Of a stretch of 64,000 bases of DNA, positions 26,921-36,537 are shown in pieces. The position numbers were made by a program, and so were the translations under genes. Under the pieces are notes generated by a model that worked only from the letters and a program-made list of their open reading frames with translations, did no database searches and was not told the origin of the DNA. The DNA is taken from contig NZ_JAPQEZ010000003.1 in NCBI RefSeq assembly GCF_026798195.1, forward strand, positions 124,001 to 188,000. Direction: 5' to 3'. This DNA is from Lentilactobacillus senioris (GTDB lineage Bacteria > Bacillota > Bacilli > Lactobacillales > Lactobacillaceae). Within the stretch, counting starts at the first letter, position 1, and every line of letters begins with the position of its first letter.

Positions 26921-26941
26921 TTTTTAAGTCGTACTTAAAAA
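26921..26941 (+). promoter_or_regulatory. Palindromic operator candidate in gntP leader
   Basis: TTTTTAAGT and ACTTAAAAA are perfect 9-base inverted arms around CGT. Position just after the expected transcription start suggests a repressor site for gluconate or sugar control; no regulator gene is adjacent. Confidence 0.5.
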
Positions 26942-26988
26942 TAATGCAGACTATTAGAAATTATTTAGAGAGAAATGAGAGTGAACTT

Positions 26989-28344
26989 ATGCCTTTTGTT
27001 GTATTGATTTTAGGTATTTTGCTGTTGTTGTTCTTAATCATTAAGTTCAAGCTGAATACCTTCGTTTCCCTTGTTGTAACTGCCATTGTAGTTGGTCTTG
27101 GATTAGGAATGAATCCAGCCCATATTGCAGATTCCATTAAAACTGGGATTGGTGGTTCCCTTGGTGAACTAGCCATTATCTTTGGCTTTGGTGCCATGGT
27201 TGGCCGTTTGGTTTCAGATGCCGGTGGTTCCTATCGAATCGCCAAAACTCTAATTGATAAATTTGGTAAAAAACGACTTCAATTAGCGATCGTTTTAGCT
27301 TCATTTATCATCGGAATGTCACTATTCTTCGAAGTTGGCTTGGTATTATTAACTCCAATCGTTTTTGCGGTTGCCTTGGAAGCAGATGTACCATTCGTAT
27401 ACCTTGGAATTCCAATGGCTACAGCACTATCAGCCACTCAAGGATTTTTGCCTCCACAACCAGCTCCAACCGCGGTAGCAACTGCTTTGGGTGCTAACAT
27501 TGGTCAAATGCTTTTGTACGGAATTATCGTAGCCATTCCATGTGTGATCATTGCTGGTCCACTGTACACTAAGTTAGCTCAAAAATGGGTTCCAGAAGCC
27601 TTTGTAGTAAAGAAGAGCTTACCAGCTTTTGGGGAAATCAAGGAATTTGATTTAAAAGATACTCCTAGTTTTGGTTTATCCGTTTTAACCTCATTATTCC
27701 CTGTTATCTTCATGGCAATTTCTACTATCTACACTATGATCTTCATGGGTGGTAAAACCCCTGCTAACCCACATGGCTTAGACGCTATCGTGGTAATGCT
27801 TGGTAACCCAATGATTGCCATGGTAATTGCTTTGCTATTTGCCATTTGGTCAATGGGCTTTCATCGTAATAAGAGCATGAGCGAAATTACCGTTACCATT
27901 ACTGAAGCCATCAAATCCATTGCTATGCTCTTGATGATTATCGGTGGTGGTGCCGCCTTCAAACAAATTTTAATTGATGGTGGTGTTGGTAAAGCTGTTC
28001 AAGACCTTATGATGCACACTAACCTTTCACCTATTATCTTAGGCTGGTTAATCGCCGTTATTTTACGGGCTTCATTAGGTTCAGCTACGGTTGCTGGTAT
28101 GACCGCTGCTGGATTGGTTACTCCATTAATGAACAGTTTAGGCGCAGATCCAATCATGATGGCTTTAGCTATCGGTGCCGGATCACTTGCGTTATCTCAC
28201 GTTAATGATGCTGGTTTCTGGATGTTCCAAGAATACTTCGATATTTCAGTTAAGCAAACTATGCAAATCTGGACCGTCCTAGAAACAATTATTTCTGTTG
28301 TTGGTTTATTGATGGTCTTATTACTAAACACTATCTTGCATTAA
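26989..28344 (+). CDS. gntP: GntP-family gluconate:H+ symporter
   Basis: Integral membrane permease of the gluconate/H+ symporter family, 451 aa with about 12 hydrophobic helices. Family motifs include IFGFGAMVGRLVSDAGGSYRIA in outline (about residues 63-84), the FLPPQPAPTAVA loop near 152-165, and ALSHVNDAGFW near the C-terminus. I start at ATG 26989 (MPFVVLILGILL), behind GAGAGTGA, giving the usual length; a longer in-frame TTG start adds a non-conserved 37 residues. No gluconate kinase is next to it. Substrate could be another sugar acid. Confidence 0.9.
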   Translation: MPFVVLILGILLLLFLIIKFKLNTFVSLVVTAIVVGLGLGMNPAHIADSIKTGIGGSLGELAIIFGFGAMVGRLVSDAGGSYRIAKTLIDKFGKKRLQLAIVLASFIIGMSLFFEVGLVLLTPIVFAVALEADVPFVYLGIPMATALSATQGFLPPQPAPTAVATALGANIGQMLLYGIIVAIPCVIIAGPLYTKLAQKWVPEAFVVKKSLPAFGEIKEFDLKDTPSFGLSVLTSLFPVIFMAISTIYTMIFMGGKTPANPHGLDAIVVMLGNPMIAMVIALLFAIWSMGFHRNKSMSEITVTITEAIKSIAMLLMIIGGGAAFKQILIDGGVGKAVQDLMMHTNLSPIILGWLIAVILRASLGSATVAGMTAAGLVTPLMNSLGADPIMMALAIGAGSLALSHVNDAGFWMFQEYFDISVKQTMQIWTVLETIISVVGLLMVLLLNTILH

Positions 28345-28356
28345 TTTAATGCCAAT

Positions 28357-28391
28357 AAAAAACCCCTTAACTTAAGTGTTAAGGGGTTTTT
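28357..28391. terminator. Bidirectional intrinsic terminator, gntP / ppaC
   Basis: AAAAACCCCTTAA faces TTAAGGGGTTTTT over a short loop, flanked by A and T runs; serves the convergent gntP and ppaC. Confidence 0.92.
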
Positions 28392-28400
28392 ATTAGCTTT

Positions 28401-29327
28401 TTAGTTTAAAGCGTCAGTTAATTGTGGTACTACTTGTTTTTTACGAGAAACAACGCCTGGTAAGTCCATAACGTTATCAGTTAGCTTAGCAGCAAAAGCC
28501 TTTTCAACTGCAGCGGTTGGTTCACCAACTACAATCATTTTAGAATTACTGTTTAAGATATCAGTAACCAATACTAAAAACAAATCATAGCCTTCGCTTT
28601 GAGCTTCATTATTCATAGCCGTCATGATGCTTGATTGACGTTTTAAGACATCTTCAAAGTCAACTACGTTGATTTGGTCAATTCGCACGTTTTTGCCGTT
28701 AATATCGAAAGATTTGGCATCAGCATCGATTAATTCTTGATCACTCTTAGCATCAACGTTAGTACCAGCTTTAAGCATTTCAATACCGTATGATTTGTAA
28801 TCTACATCAGCAATTTGAGCTAAAGCACGTAGAGCTTCTTTATCTTTATCAGTAGTAGTTGGTGACTTCAAAAGTAAAGTATCTGAAATAATAGCAGACA
28901 TCATCAAACCAGCCAATTTAACTGGAATTTTAACGTCTTTTTCAGCAAACATATTAGTTAAAATGGTGCTGGTACAACCAACTGGTTCTGCTCGGTATTC
29001 TAATGGTTGATCAGTATTAAAGTTAGCAATTCGGTGATGGTCAACTACGTGAGTTACTTGAACTGCTTCAATATCTGATACACTTTGTTGGAATTCATTA
29101 TGGTCTACCAACATAACAGAATCAACTTCTGGTTTTACAGCGGTAACGACCCGTGGTGTTGGTTCGTCAAAGTGATTTAACACGTAAACAGTTTCAGCGT
29201 TAGGTTCTCCCAAAGCAACTGCTTCGGTGTCGTAGCCTAATTGATTTTGTAGGTACGAATATGCCTTGGCAGCAACAATCGCATCTGTATCAGGATTTTG
29301 GTGACCAAAAACAAGTTCTTTACTCAT
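28401..29327 (-). CDS. ppaC: Manganese-dependent inorganic pyrophosphatase
   Basis: Family II pyrophosphatase (DHH/DHHA2), 308 aa. It hydrolyses pyrophosphate and drives biosynthetic reactions forward. Metal-binding residues are visible: H9, D13 and D15 in [10 protein letters not shown]75 in LVDHNEF and D96-H97-H98 in VVDHHRI. The C-terminal DHHA2 domain ends with [13 protein letters not shown]. Its AGGAGAG site overlaps the end of the lysR gene 14 bases upstream, so the two share a transcript. Confidence 0.96.
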   Translation of the reverse strand: MSKELVFGHQNPDTDAIVAAKAYSYLQNQLGYDTEAVALGEPNAETVYVLNHFDEPTPRVVTAVKPEVDSVMLVDHNEFQQSVSDIEAVQVTHVVDHHRIANFNTDQPLEYRAEPVGCTSTILTNMFAEKDVKIPVKLAGLMMSAIISDTLLLKSPTTTDKDKEALRALAQIADVDYKSYGIEMLKAGTNVDAKSDQELIDADAKSFDINGKNVRIDQINVVDFEDVLKRQSSIMTAMNNEAQSEGYDLFLVLVTDILNSNSKMIVVGEPTAAVEKAFAAKLTDNVMDLPGVVSRKKQVVPQLTDALN

Positions 29328-29341
29328 AATATGAATCTCTC

Positions 29342-30325
29342 CTATTTTGTTTTATCTTTTGTAGCTATTTTTTCGAGCCTACTTAAATAATCCTCGTCTT
29401 CGAGGTATTTGTCAAAGGCATCTAAGAAAAATTTAATTCGTGGGATTTCATTTTTGTTTTTCCGGAATACAAAGCTGAGATCAAACTGAACTTTAGGTTC
29501 TAAAGTAGTCATCCAGGTATTTTGTTGTTCCAAAAAGTCAGAATTAATTCCCTTTAAAAATGATACTGGTAAAGCTGTATCTGTATTAGCGTGAATGGCG
29601 AAATTTAATAATTGTTCTGGCAACGTAAAGCGACCAGCGATTTTAGGAAAATCTACCATTTGATTCTTAAAAGCTTCATGTAAAGTAACGTTCAAAAAGT
29701 AGTTTTGTGGATAAATAACCCATGGAGAATCAGTTACGTCCTTAAAGCGAATGTATTTACGATCCTTAAGTTCAGGTTGGTGATGAACATACAAAAGTTC
29801 GTCAGACAAAATCTTTTTAGAACTGTACGGTTGCCAGTTTTTAATTGATGAATCTGGCAAGTACATAATGGCTAAATCAATCTTATTATTTTCCAAATTT
29901 TCCCAAATTTCTTTTCTAGTTAACATGTGAAAAGTAATGGTTAGATCTGGATACTTTTTGTATAGCTCAATCGTAAACGCTTGTAAAACACGTGTTTCAA
30001 TTGAGGCTAAGATGCCTAAGTTAATTTCACCCGTGGTTTCACTGGATGACTGTTGAATTTCATCGGTAGCTTCATTCAATAGTTCATAAATATCATGGGT
30101 AGTTCTTAACATGGTGTGGCCTGCTTCAGTTAAACGCAATTTTTTGCCAACTGAATAAAATAGCGGTGCCCCCACAGTCCGTTCTAATTTTTTAATTTGT
30201 TGTGTTAACGCAGGTTGAGTAATCCCCAAGATTTGAGCTGCTTGAGTGTAATTCATGGTATCCGATAGTTGCAGAAAATAACTTAACGTTTTAGAAGAAA
30301 AAATATTTTCTTGAGTTGTTTTCAT
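29342..30325 (-). CDS. LysR-family transcriptional regulator
   Basis: A 327-aa LysR-type regulator: N-terminal winged helix with [28 protein letters not shown] in outline (about residues 16-43), then a periplasmic-binding-like effector domain from about residue 88. The effector is not identifiable. I use the ATG at 30325, nine bases after GGAGG, rather than a TTG two codons upstream. A consensus promoter precedes it. ppaC follows 14 bases after the stop, a possible target. Confidence 0.9.
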   Translation of the reverse strand: MKTTQENIFSSKTLSYFLQLSDTMNYTQAAQILGITQPALTQQIKKLERTVGAPLFYSVGKKLRLTEAGHTMLRTTHDIYELLNEATDEIQQSSSETTGEINLGILASIETRVLQAFTIELYKKYPDLTITFHMLTRKEIWENLENNKIDLAIMYLPDSSIKNWQPYSSKKILSDELLYVHHQPELKDRKYIRFKDVTDSPWVIYPQNYFLNVTLHEAFKNQMVDFPKIAGRFTLPEQLLNFAIHANTDTALPVSFLKGINSDFLEQQNTWMTTLEPKVQFDLSFVFRKNKNEIPRIKFFLDAFDKYLEDEDYLSRLEKIATKDKTK

Positions 30326-30372
30326 TGACAAGTGCCTCCCCCAGTTGGAGCATAATTTATTTTGCTGACCAT

Positions 30373-30401
30373 AATATAATCTTTATCTGAACAGCTGGCA
30401 A
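30373..30401 (-). promoter_or_regulatory. Promoter of lysR-ppaC
   Basis: Minus strand TTGCCA (30401-30396), 17 bases, TATATT (30378-30373), 48 bases before the lysR ATG. Confidence 0.7.
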
Positions 30402-30419
30402 ACTATTAATCCTATTAAA

Positions 30420-32870
30420 TTAATTTAGTATCAATTCTAATAACTTAGGTTGAATAGAAATTGGTTGTCCTTCAGAATCCACATCGATAACAAATGAACC
30501 GTTGGAATAACGCCCACCATCACTAAATTCGTTAGGTAATAGGTCATGTTCTTTACTGTGATCAGTATAAACTACTAACGGTGCATCGGCCTGGTTTATC
30601 ACTGTAAATCCAACTACTCGATGAGGATCATTCTTGAGTTCACGTAAAATTAATACCCCTTTACGAGCTCTTGAAGTAGGTGTGACCTCGCTTACCTTCA
30701 TCTTCTTAAACGCGCCTCGCTGAGTAATTAGAGCGATTGATTGATCATCGTTAACAATTTGAACGTTAGTTACCCAATCATTACCAAGATTCATTGATTT
30801 AACCCCAGTAGTTCTAGCTCCGTTCACCGGAATTTCAGCTAAGTTAAAGCGTAATGCGTAGCCTAGATGAGAAATCAGCATCACAGACATATTCTCATCA
30901 GGTTGAGCCAAATACATCACGTTAATTACTTTAGCAGCTGGTGATTTGAGTTTTTCATAAACAAATGCATGCTTCTTGTAAGTACGACCAGGAGTGAGAC
31001 TTTCAAACGCTACTCGTTTAATATAGCCATCGTCAGTGGCAATTAAAAATTCTCCAGGTTCCTTCAAACTCTTAAAGGAGTAAGCGGCAATTACCATTTC
31101 ATCAGATTCTAAGCCAACAGTTTGAGAAAGATGCTCACCAGTGTCTTTCCAACGGACATCACTAATTTCAAAAACTGGTCGGTAAATCAGGTTCCCTTTA
31201 TTAGTAAACATCAGCAAATGATCGCGAGTGTTAACCTTGGCCAAAAAGACTGGATTATCAAAGTCTTGTAATCCGTTTTCCTCACCATTAGATGCTGTGT
31301 ATGAGCGAATACTACTACGTTTAAGGTAACCTTGTTGACTTACTAAAACAATTACATCTTCATCCGGAACCGTTACCGTTTTACTAATCTTTAGATCAGC
31401 TACTTCAGCTTGGATTTCAGACATTCTAGGGTGCCGGAATTGTTTACTAATTTGTTTAAGCTCTTTAGCTAAAATTCGGTTTAACTCAGTTTCATCACTA
31501 AGAATTAATTGATCGGCTTCAATGCGAGCAGCCAAATCGGCAGCTTCTTTTTCTAGTTGGGTTACATCAGTATTAGTTAATCGATAAAGTTGTAACGCTA
31601 CAATAGCATCAGCTTGAATAGTGGAAAATTCATACGCCTTTACCAAATTATCGCGAGCATCTTTACGATTCTTACTAGCCCGAATCGTTTTGATTACCTG
31701 ATCTAAAATGGACAAGGCTTTAATCAGACCTTGGACAATATGTTGTCTATCTTGAGCCTTCTTTAAATCATAGATCGTCCGTTTTTTGATTACTTCTTGT
31801 TGGAATTCCAAGTAAGCAGTTAACATGGTCTTCAATGATACCCGTTCGGGCCGCATATGATTAATTGCCACCATGTTAAAAGTATATGAAACTTGCAGAT
31901 CAGTATTTTTAAATAGGTAGTTCAAAATTCCATTAGAATCAACATCACGCTTTAGTTCCACCACAATCGTTAACCCATCACGATCACTTTCGTCACGCAC
32001 TTCAGCAATTCCATCAATTTTTTTATTAATCCGAATTTCATCAATTCTTTTGACTAATTGAGCCTTGTTAACTTCATATGGAATTTCAGTAATTACAATT
32101 TGACTTTTATTTCCCCGAATGGGTTTAATTTCAGTCTTCGAACGCACTACAATCCGGCCATGTCCCGTTTCGTAGGCTTGCTTAATACCGTCTAGACCTT
32201 GAACAATTCCCCCAGTGGGAAAATCTGGACCGGCTACAAATTCCATTAATTTATCAGTAGAAGCATCTGGATGTTTTTGTAAGTATAAGATTGCATCGAT
32301 GACCTCACCTAAATTATGAGGGGGAATATCGGTTGCGTAACCTGCTGAAATCCCGGTAGAACCATTAACTAATAAATTAGGAAATCTAGCTGGTAATACA
32401 GTAGGTTCGTATTCGGTATCATCAAAGTTCAAAACCCAATCTACAGTTTCTTGGTCAATATCTCTAAGCATTTCACCAGAGATTTTACTTAACCGAGCTT
32501 CAGTATATCGCATAGCAGCAGGCGGATCGCCATCCATAGAACCATTATTACCATGCATTTCAATTAATGGTTCTCGAACCTTCCAGTCTTGACTCATTCG
32601 AACCAACGCTTCATAAATCGAACTGTCGCCATGGGGATGAAAGTTACCCATAACGTTTCCGACTGATTTAGCGGATTTTCTAAAACCTTTATCATAAGTA
32701 TTGCCGTCTTTGTTCATGGCGTATAAAATCCGGCGTTGGACCGGTTTTAATCCGTCTCGAATATCTGGCAAAGCCCGTTCTTGGATAATTGACTTGGAAT
32801 AACGAGCAAATCGATCTCCCATTACGTCTTCTAAAGTTAAATTTTCAATTTTACTCAATTTACTATTCAC
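30420..32870 (-). CDS. parC: DNA topoisomerase IV subunit A
   Basis: Breakage-rejoining subunit of topoisomerase IV, decatenating chromosomes. The 816-aa protein has the catalytic tyrosine Y122 in AMRYTEARL, the quinolone-determining region HPHGDSSIYEAL with S83 and E87, i.e. wild-type-like at the usual resistance positions, a coiled-coil and tower region, and C-terminal beta-propeller repeats (e.g. LITQRGAFKKMKVSEV). It follows parE by two bases. Assigned ParC rather than GyrA from pairing with this parE and the shorter C-terminus. Confidence 0.94.
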   Translation of the reverse strand: MNSKLSKIENLTLEDVMGDRFARYSKSIIQERALPDIRDGLKPVQRRILYAMNKDGNTYDKGFRKSAKSVGNVMGNFHPHGDSSIYEALVRMSQDWKVREPLIEMHGNNGSMDGDPPAAMRYTEARLSKISGEMLRDIDQETVDWVLNFDDTEYEPTVLPARFPNLLVNGSTGISAGYATDIPPHNLGEVIDAILYLQKHPDASTDKLMEFVAGPDFPTGGIVQGLDGIKQAYETGHGRIVVRSKTEIKPIRGNKSQIVITEIPYEVNKAQLVKRIDEIRINKKIDGIAEVRDESDRDGLTIVVELKRDVDSNGILNYLFKNTDLQVSYTFNMVAINHMRPERVSLKTMLTAYLEFQQEVIKKRTIYDLKKAQDRQHIVQGLIKALSILDQVIKTIRASKNRKDARDNLVKAYEFSTIQADAIVALQLYRLTNTDVTQLEKEAADLAARIEADQLILSDETELNRILAKELKQISKQFRHPRMSEIQAEVADLKISKTVTVPDEDVIVLVSQQGYLKRSSIRSYTASNGEENGLQDFDNPVFLAKVNTRDHLLMFTNKGNLIYRPVFEISDVRWKDTGEHLSQTVGLESDEMVIAAYSFKSLKEPGEFLIATDDGYIKRVAFESLTPGRTYKKHAFVYEKLKSPAAKVINVMYLAQPDENMSVMLISHLGYALRFNLAEIPVNGARTTGVKSMNLGNDWVTNVQIVNDDQSIALITQRGAFKKMKVSEVTPTSRARKGVLILRELKNDPHRVVGFTVINQADAPLVVYTDHSKEHDLLPNEFSDGGRYSNGSFVIDVDSEGQPISIQPKLLELILN

Positions 32871-32872
32871 CT

Positions 32873-34831
32873 CTATTCATCAGCTGCATTATCCAAAATG
32901 CTGCCTTCTTCTTCCATCGTAAATTTAACGTTGGCTTCAATCCAGGCCCTTCTTGGATCTACTTTATCACCCATTAAGGTAGTAACTCTTCGTTCAGCTA
33001 AAGCAGCATCATCAATTCGCACCCGGATTAAGGTCCTGGTTTCTGGATCCATAGTAGTTTCCCATAATTGGTCTGCGTTCATTTCTCCCAAACCTTTGAA
33101 GCGTTGCAAGGAAGCAGTTTTACCAAAATCTTTTTCAATTTGAGCTAATTGATCGTTAGTCCAAGCGTATTCGATCTTAGTTTTTGCCCCGGTACCTTGT
33201 TGCATTTTATATAGCGGTGGCAACGCAATATAAACTCGACCAGCATCGATCATCGGCCGCATGTACTTGTAGAAAAATGTTAACAGCAGGATTTGAATAT
33301 GAGCTCCATCATCGTCGGCATCGGTCATGATAATGATCTTGTCGTAATTGGAATTATCGATGTTAAATTCAGACCCAACACCAGCCCCGATGGTGTAAAT
33401 CATCGTGTTAATTTCTTCATTTTTCATAATTTCTGGCAATTTAGCCCGTTCGGTGTTTAAGACCTTGCCTCGTAATGGTAAGATCGCTTGATGTTTGCGA
33501 TCTCGTCCTTGCTTAGCAGATCCACCGGCGGAATCCCCTTCGACTAGGAAGAGTTCGTTTTGACTATAATCTTTTGACTGGGCTGGCGTTAATTTACCTG
33601 ATAATAACCGCTCTTGTTTCTTTGCCCGCTTGCCATTACGACTTTCGTCACGAGCCTTTCGTGCGGCTTGGCGGGCTTGCCGAGCTCTTAAAGCTTTGTG
33701 CACCAACGTTTGGGCAAATTCCCCGTTTTCCATTAAGAAATAGCCCAGCTGTTCACTCACAACGCTATCAACGATGCTTCTGGCTTCTGGAGTTCCCAAT
33801 TTTTCTTTAGTTTGCCCTTCAAATTGGAGTAGTTCTTCTGGTACCCGCAAAGAGATCACTACAGAGAGGCCTTCTCGCACGTCGCTACCGTCTAAATTTT
33901 TATCCTTTTCTTTAAGTAAGCTGATCTTACGAGCATATTCATTAAAGGCTTTGGTCCAAGCGGATTTTAATCCCGCTTCATGAGTTCCACCGTCACGCGT
34001 TCTAACGTTGTTAACAAATGACAACATATTTTCAGTATAGCCATCATTATATTGGGCAGCGACTTCAACTTCGACACCATCTTTGGTACCGTCAAAATAC
34101 ATAATATCGCCTAAAACGTTTTTATCTTCATTTAAGTAACCAACGAACTCTTTGATCCCGGATTCATAATGAAAAACTTCTTCTTGTTCTTGTCCTGGAC
34201 GTTCATCAGTTAACGTAATTTTAGTGCCTTTCAAAAGAAAGGCCGATTCTCTTAATCGTTCCGCCAAAGTACCAAAATTATAAACTACCGTGGTGAAGAT
34301 ACTCGAATCTGGTTTAAAAGTTACCATAGTGCCACTTGGTAACCCCGTCTTCCCTAATTTACGTAATGTACCTTTCGGATGACCACCATTTTCAAAATCT
34401 TCTTCGTACTTCACTCCGTCACGAACAATTGTTACGGTTAGACTAGATGATAGAGCGTTAACCACACTAGCACCGACTCCGTGAAGACCACCTGAGGTTT
34501 TATAACCACCTTGGCCAAATTTACCACCAGCATGCAGCATCGTTAAGATAACTTCTGGTGTAGGTTTTCCAGAAGCGTGCATACCTACTGGCATTCCCCG
34601 ACCATGATCTTTAACCGTAATACTATTATCCGCGTGAATAATCACGTTAATTTCTTTTCCGTAGCCCGCTAATATTTCATCAACGGCGTTATCGACGATT
34701 TCATAAACCAAATGATGAAGGCCTCGTACTCCGGTAGAACCAATATACATACCGGGCCGTTTTCTAACGGCATCGAGCCCTTCTAAAATTTGGATGGAAG
34801 AATCGTCATATGTTTGTTTTGCTTTTGCCAT
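32873..34831 (-). CDS. parE: DNA topoisomerase IV subunit B
   Basis: ATPase subunit of topoisomerase IV, 652 aa from the ATG at 34831. GHKL ATP site: EIVDNAVDEILAG, DHGRGMPVG and GLHGVGASVVNALS. The TOPRIM domain has LVEGDSAGGSAKQGRD and TDADDDGAHI. The start MAKAKQTYDD is chosen because AAGGAG sits 11 bases upstream; a longer frame begins over that site. First gene of parE-parC and divergent from plsY, a common Firmicute arrangement. Confidence 0.95.
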   Translation of the reverse strand: MAKAKQTYDDSSIQILEGLDAVRKRPGMYIGSTGVRGLHHLVYEIVDNAVDEILAGYGKEINVIIHADNSITVKDHGRGMPVGMHASGKPTPEVILTMLHAGGKFGQGGYKTSGGLHGVGASVVNALSSSLTVTIVRDGVKYEEDFENGGHPKGTLRKLGKTGLPSGTMVTFKPDSSIFTTVVYNFGTLAERLRESAFLLKGTKITLTDERPGQEQEEVFHYESGIKEFVGYLNEDKNVLGDIMYFDGTKDGVEVEVAAQYNDGYTENMLSFVNNVRTRDGGTHEAGLKSAWTKAFNEYARKISLLKEKDKNLDGSDVREGLSVVISLRVPEELLQFEGQTKEKLGTPEARSIVDSVVSEQLGYFLMENGEFAQTLVHKALRARQARQAARKARDESRNGKRAKKQERLLSGKLTPAQSKDYSQNELFLVEGDSAGGSAKQGRDRKHQAILPLRGKVLNTERAKLPEIMKNEEINTMIYTIGAGVGSEFNIDNSNYDKIIIMTDADDDGAHIQILLLTFFYKYMRPMIDAGRVYIALPPLYKMQQGTGAKTKIEYAWTNDQLAQIEKDFGKTASLQRFKGLGEMNADQLWETTMDPETRTLIRVRIDDAALAERRVTTLMGDKVDPRRAWIEANVKFTMEEEGSILDNAADE

Positions 34832-34908
34832 TCGTATGCAGACTCCTTCTTTTAATAACAATCTATTTTATGATAACCTAATTTTTTTACTTTGAAAATG
34901 AAATTTTA

Positions 34909-34937
34909 TTGGAGTCCCTAGTTAAACATGCTAAAAT
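34909..34937 (+). promoter_or_regulatory. Promoter of plsY
   Basis: TTGGAG (34909-34914), 17 bases, TAAAAT (34932-34937), in the parE-plsY divergent region. Confidence 0.65.
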
Positions 34938-34986
34938 TAAAGACATTGTACAGAACTGTTTGAATTAAGGAATGGTGGAACTAGAC

Positions 34987-35622
34987 ATGGACTCTAATAT
35001 AGGGCAAGTCGTAGTCATGCTCATCCTAGCTTACCTGCTAGGATCAATCCCCAGTGGTGTTTGGGTGGGGAAACTTTTTTTCCATAAAGACATTCGGCAA
35101 TTTGGTTCCGGTAACATTGGTACTACCAATACTTATCGGGTATTAGGACCAGTGGCCGGTACCTTAGTAATGATTTTAGACATTGCTAAAGGATCAATTG
35201 CAACTATGTTGCCAGTGTTCTTTCATAGCTATACAATTTCTCCCTTAATTTTTGGGGTGGCAGCAATTTTAGGCCATACCTTTTCCATTTTTGATCATTT
35301 TAAAGGTGGTAAGGCCGTAGCTACTAGTGCCGGTATGCTTTTAGCGTATCGCCCAGAGTTATTTTTAATCGCCGCTGGTATCTGGGTCAGTTTGATCTTT
35401 ATCACTAGTATGGTTAGTTTAGCTAGTATGATTGCCTTTAGTATTATTACAATCATTACTTTTGCACTTCAAGAACAACTATTAGCCATTTTGGCTTTAG
35501 CATTAACGGTTTTTATTTTTTATCGTCATAGAACTAACATTAAACGTATTCTGGCTGGAACTGAAAACCTAGTTCCGTTTGGTTTATATTATTGGTGGCG
35601 TAATCGTAGTAAGCAAAAATAA
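34987..35622 (+). CDS. plsY: Acyl-phosphate:glycerol-3-phosphate acyltransferase
   Basis: Membrane enzyme that transfers an acyl group from acyl-phosphate to glycerol-3-phosphate, first step of phosphatidic acid synthesis. The 211-aa protein has the three family signatures: GSIPSGVWVGKL, GSGNIGTTNTYRVLGP and GHTFSIFDHFKGGKAVATS, with five hydrophobic segments. I take ATG 34987 (after GGTGGA) over 34972, which lies directly on its own purine stretch. It uses acyl-phosphate made by PlsX or FakA, both encoded in this window. Confidence 0.95.
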   Translation: MDSNIGQVVVMLILAYLLGSIPSGVWVGKLFFHKDIRQFGSGNIGTTNTYRVLGPVAGTLVMILDIAKGSIATMLPVFFHSYTISPLIFGVAAILGHTFSIFDHFKGGKAVATSAGMLLAYRPELFLIAAGIWVSLIFITSMVSLASMIAFSIITIITFALQEQLLAILALALTVFIFYRHRTNIKRILAGTENLVPFGLYYWWRNRSKQK

Positions 35623-35654
35623 GATGATCCCTAACGGGGTCATCTTATTTTTTA
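35620..35654. terminator. Bidirectional intrinsic terminator, plsY / galM
   Basis: AAGATGATCCC and GGGGTCATCTT with a short loop and a T-run; lies between the convergent stops of plsY and galM. Confidence 0.88.
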
Positions 35655-36527
35655 GAAAAAAGTCATTGAATATTGAGCTACAAATTGTTGTTTAGTAGCT
35701 AGATGATTCATAGCTAATTTGTGTTCTAACACACCGTCGGCATCTACTGGATCAGCAATTCCCCACCACGGTTCTAAACAGACGAATGGCGCCTCTTTAG
35801 GATAGGGAGACCAAATACCTAGGTAAGGCGCATTAGCTACTGTAAGGGCTACTCCGTGGTCATTTTGAGCAGTCTCTAGCATTACCGTCGTCTCTTTGCC
35901 TTCCAGTTCTAAAATTAACGCATCATTTTCAAACAACTGATGATTTAATGCTAATGGCTGGAGAAGATTTAATTCCTGAGCATTTTGTGGATCACTTAAC
36001 GGCGCTTGCAATGGAATTTGTTGGTAGTTAGTAGCTGGTGCTACTCGTAACACATAATCAGTAAAGCTAGCTTCATTAGCCACCAAGGGGATGTTAAACC
36101 CTGGATGAGCACCAATCGAAAATGGCATTTCCACGTCATTTTGATTAACTACCTCGTAACCCACTTTTAAACTATGTTGGTCTAATGTGTAGGTAACTCT
36201 CAGACTGAATTCAAACGGAAATTTGGCCCTAGTAGTTTCATTAGCAGTAAATTCTAATATCACCATATTACTAGTTTGTTCAATTACAGAGAACTGATTA
36301 TCCCGCGCAAATCCGTGTTGTGACATGGAATAAGTTTGGCCATTATATTGATATTGATCATCTTTTAGCCGACCGACAATAGGGAATAACACGGGAGCAT
36401 GGCGCCCCCAAAAAGATTTATCCGCTTGCCACATAAATTCAATGCCATCTGAATTAACCACACTAGTTAATTCCGCACCCAGTTCATTGATTTGAACCGT
36501 TAAATCGTTGTTAGCTAACTCAATCAT
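35652..36527 (-). CDS. Aldose 1-epimerase-family protein (GalM/LacX-like)
   Basis: Sugar mutarotase fold, 291 aa. The segment WGRHAPVLFPIVGRLKDD, the SQHGFARD motif with its His, and SIGAHPGFNIPL place it in the LacX-type branch of aldose 1-epimerases. Substrate is unclear. ATG 36527 follows AGGAGG; the longer frame overlaps hslU. It follows hslU by 10 bases, a neighbourhood seen in several lactobacilli, so probably cotranscribed with xerC-hslVU. Confidence 0.85.
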   Translation of the reverse strand: MIELANNDLTVQINELGAELTSVVNSDGIEFMWQADKSFWGRHAPVLFPIVGRLKDDQYQYNGQTYSMSQHGFARDNQFSVIEQTSNMVILEFTANETTRAKFPFEFSLRVTYTLDQHSLKVGYEVVNQNDVEMPFSIGAHPGFNIPLVANEASFTDYVLRVAPATNYQQIPLQAPLSDPQNAQELNLLQPLALNHQLFENDALILELEGKETTVMLETAQNDHGVALTVANAPYLGIWSPYPKEAPFVCLEPWWGIADPVDADGVLEHKLAMNHLATKQQFVAQYSMTFF

Positions 36528-36537
36528 GCTACTCCTC

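Larger units (their letters stand above)
26678..26988 (+). other. Intergenic region upstream of gntP
   Basis: This 311-base stretch holds no gene. It contains the long AT-rich inverted repeat (26705-26780), a cre-like site (26831-26846), a TATAAT hexamer (26855-26860), a well-spaced promoter (26878-26906) and a perfect short palindrome (26921-26941). An upstream TTG at 26878 could extend gntP in frame but falls on the promoter -35 and lacks a binding site. Confidence 0.7.

Noticed and set aside
26878-28344. Longer GntP from the TTG at 26878
   Set aside because: The extension covers a promoter -35 and a palindrome, has no binding site, and adds residues outside the family's usual length.
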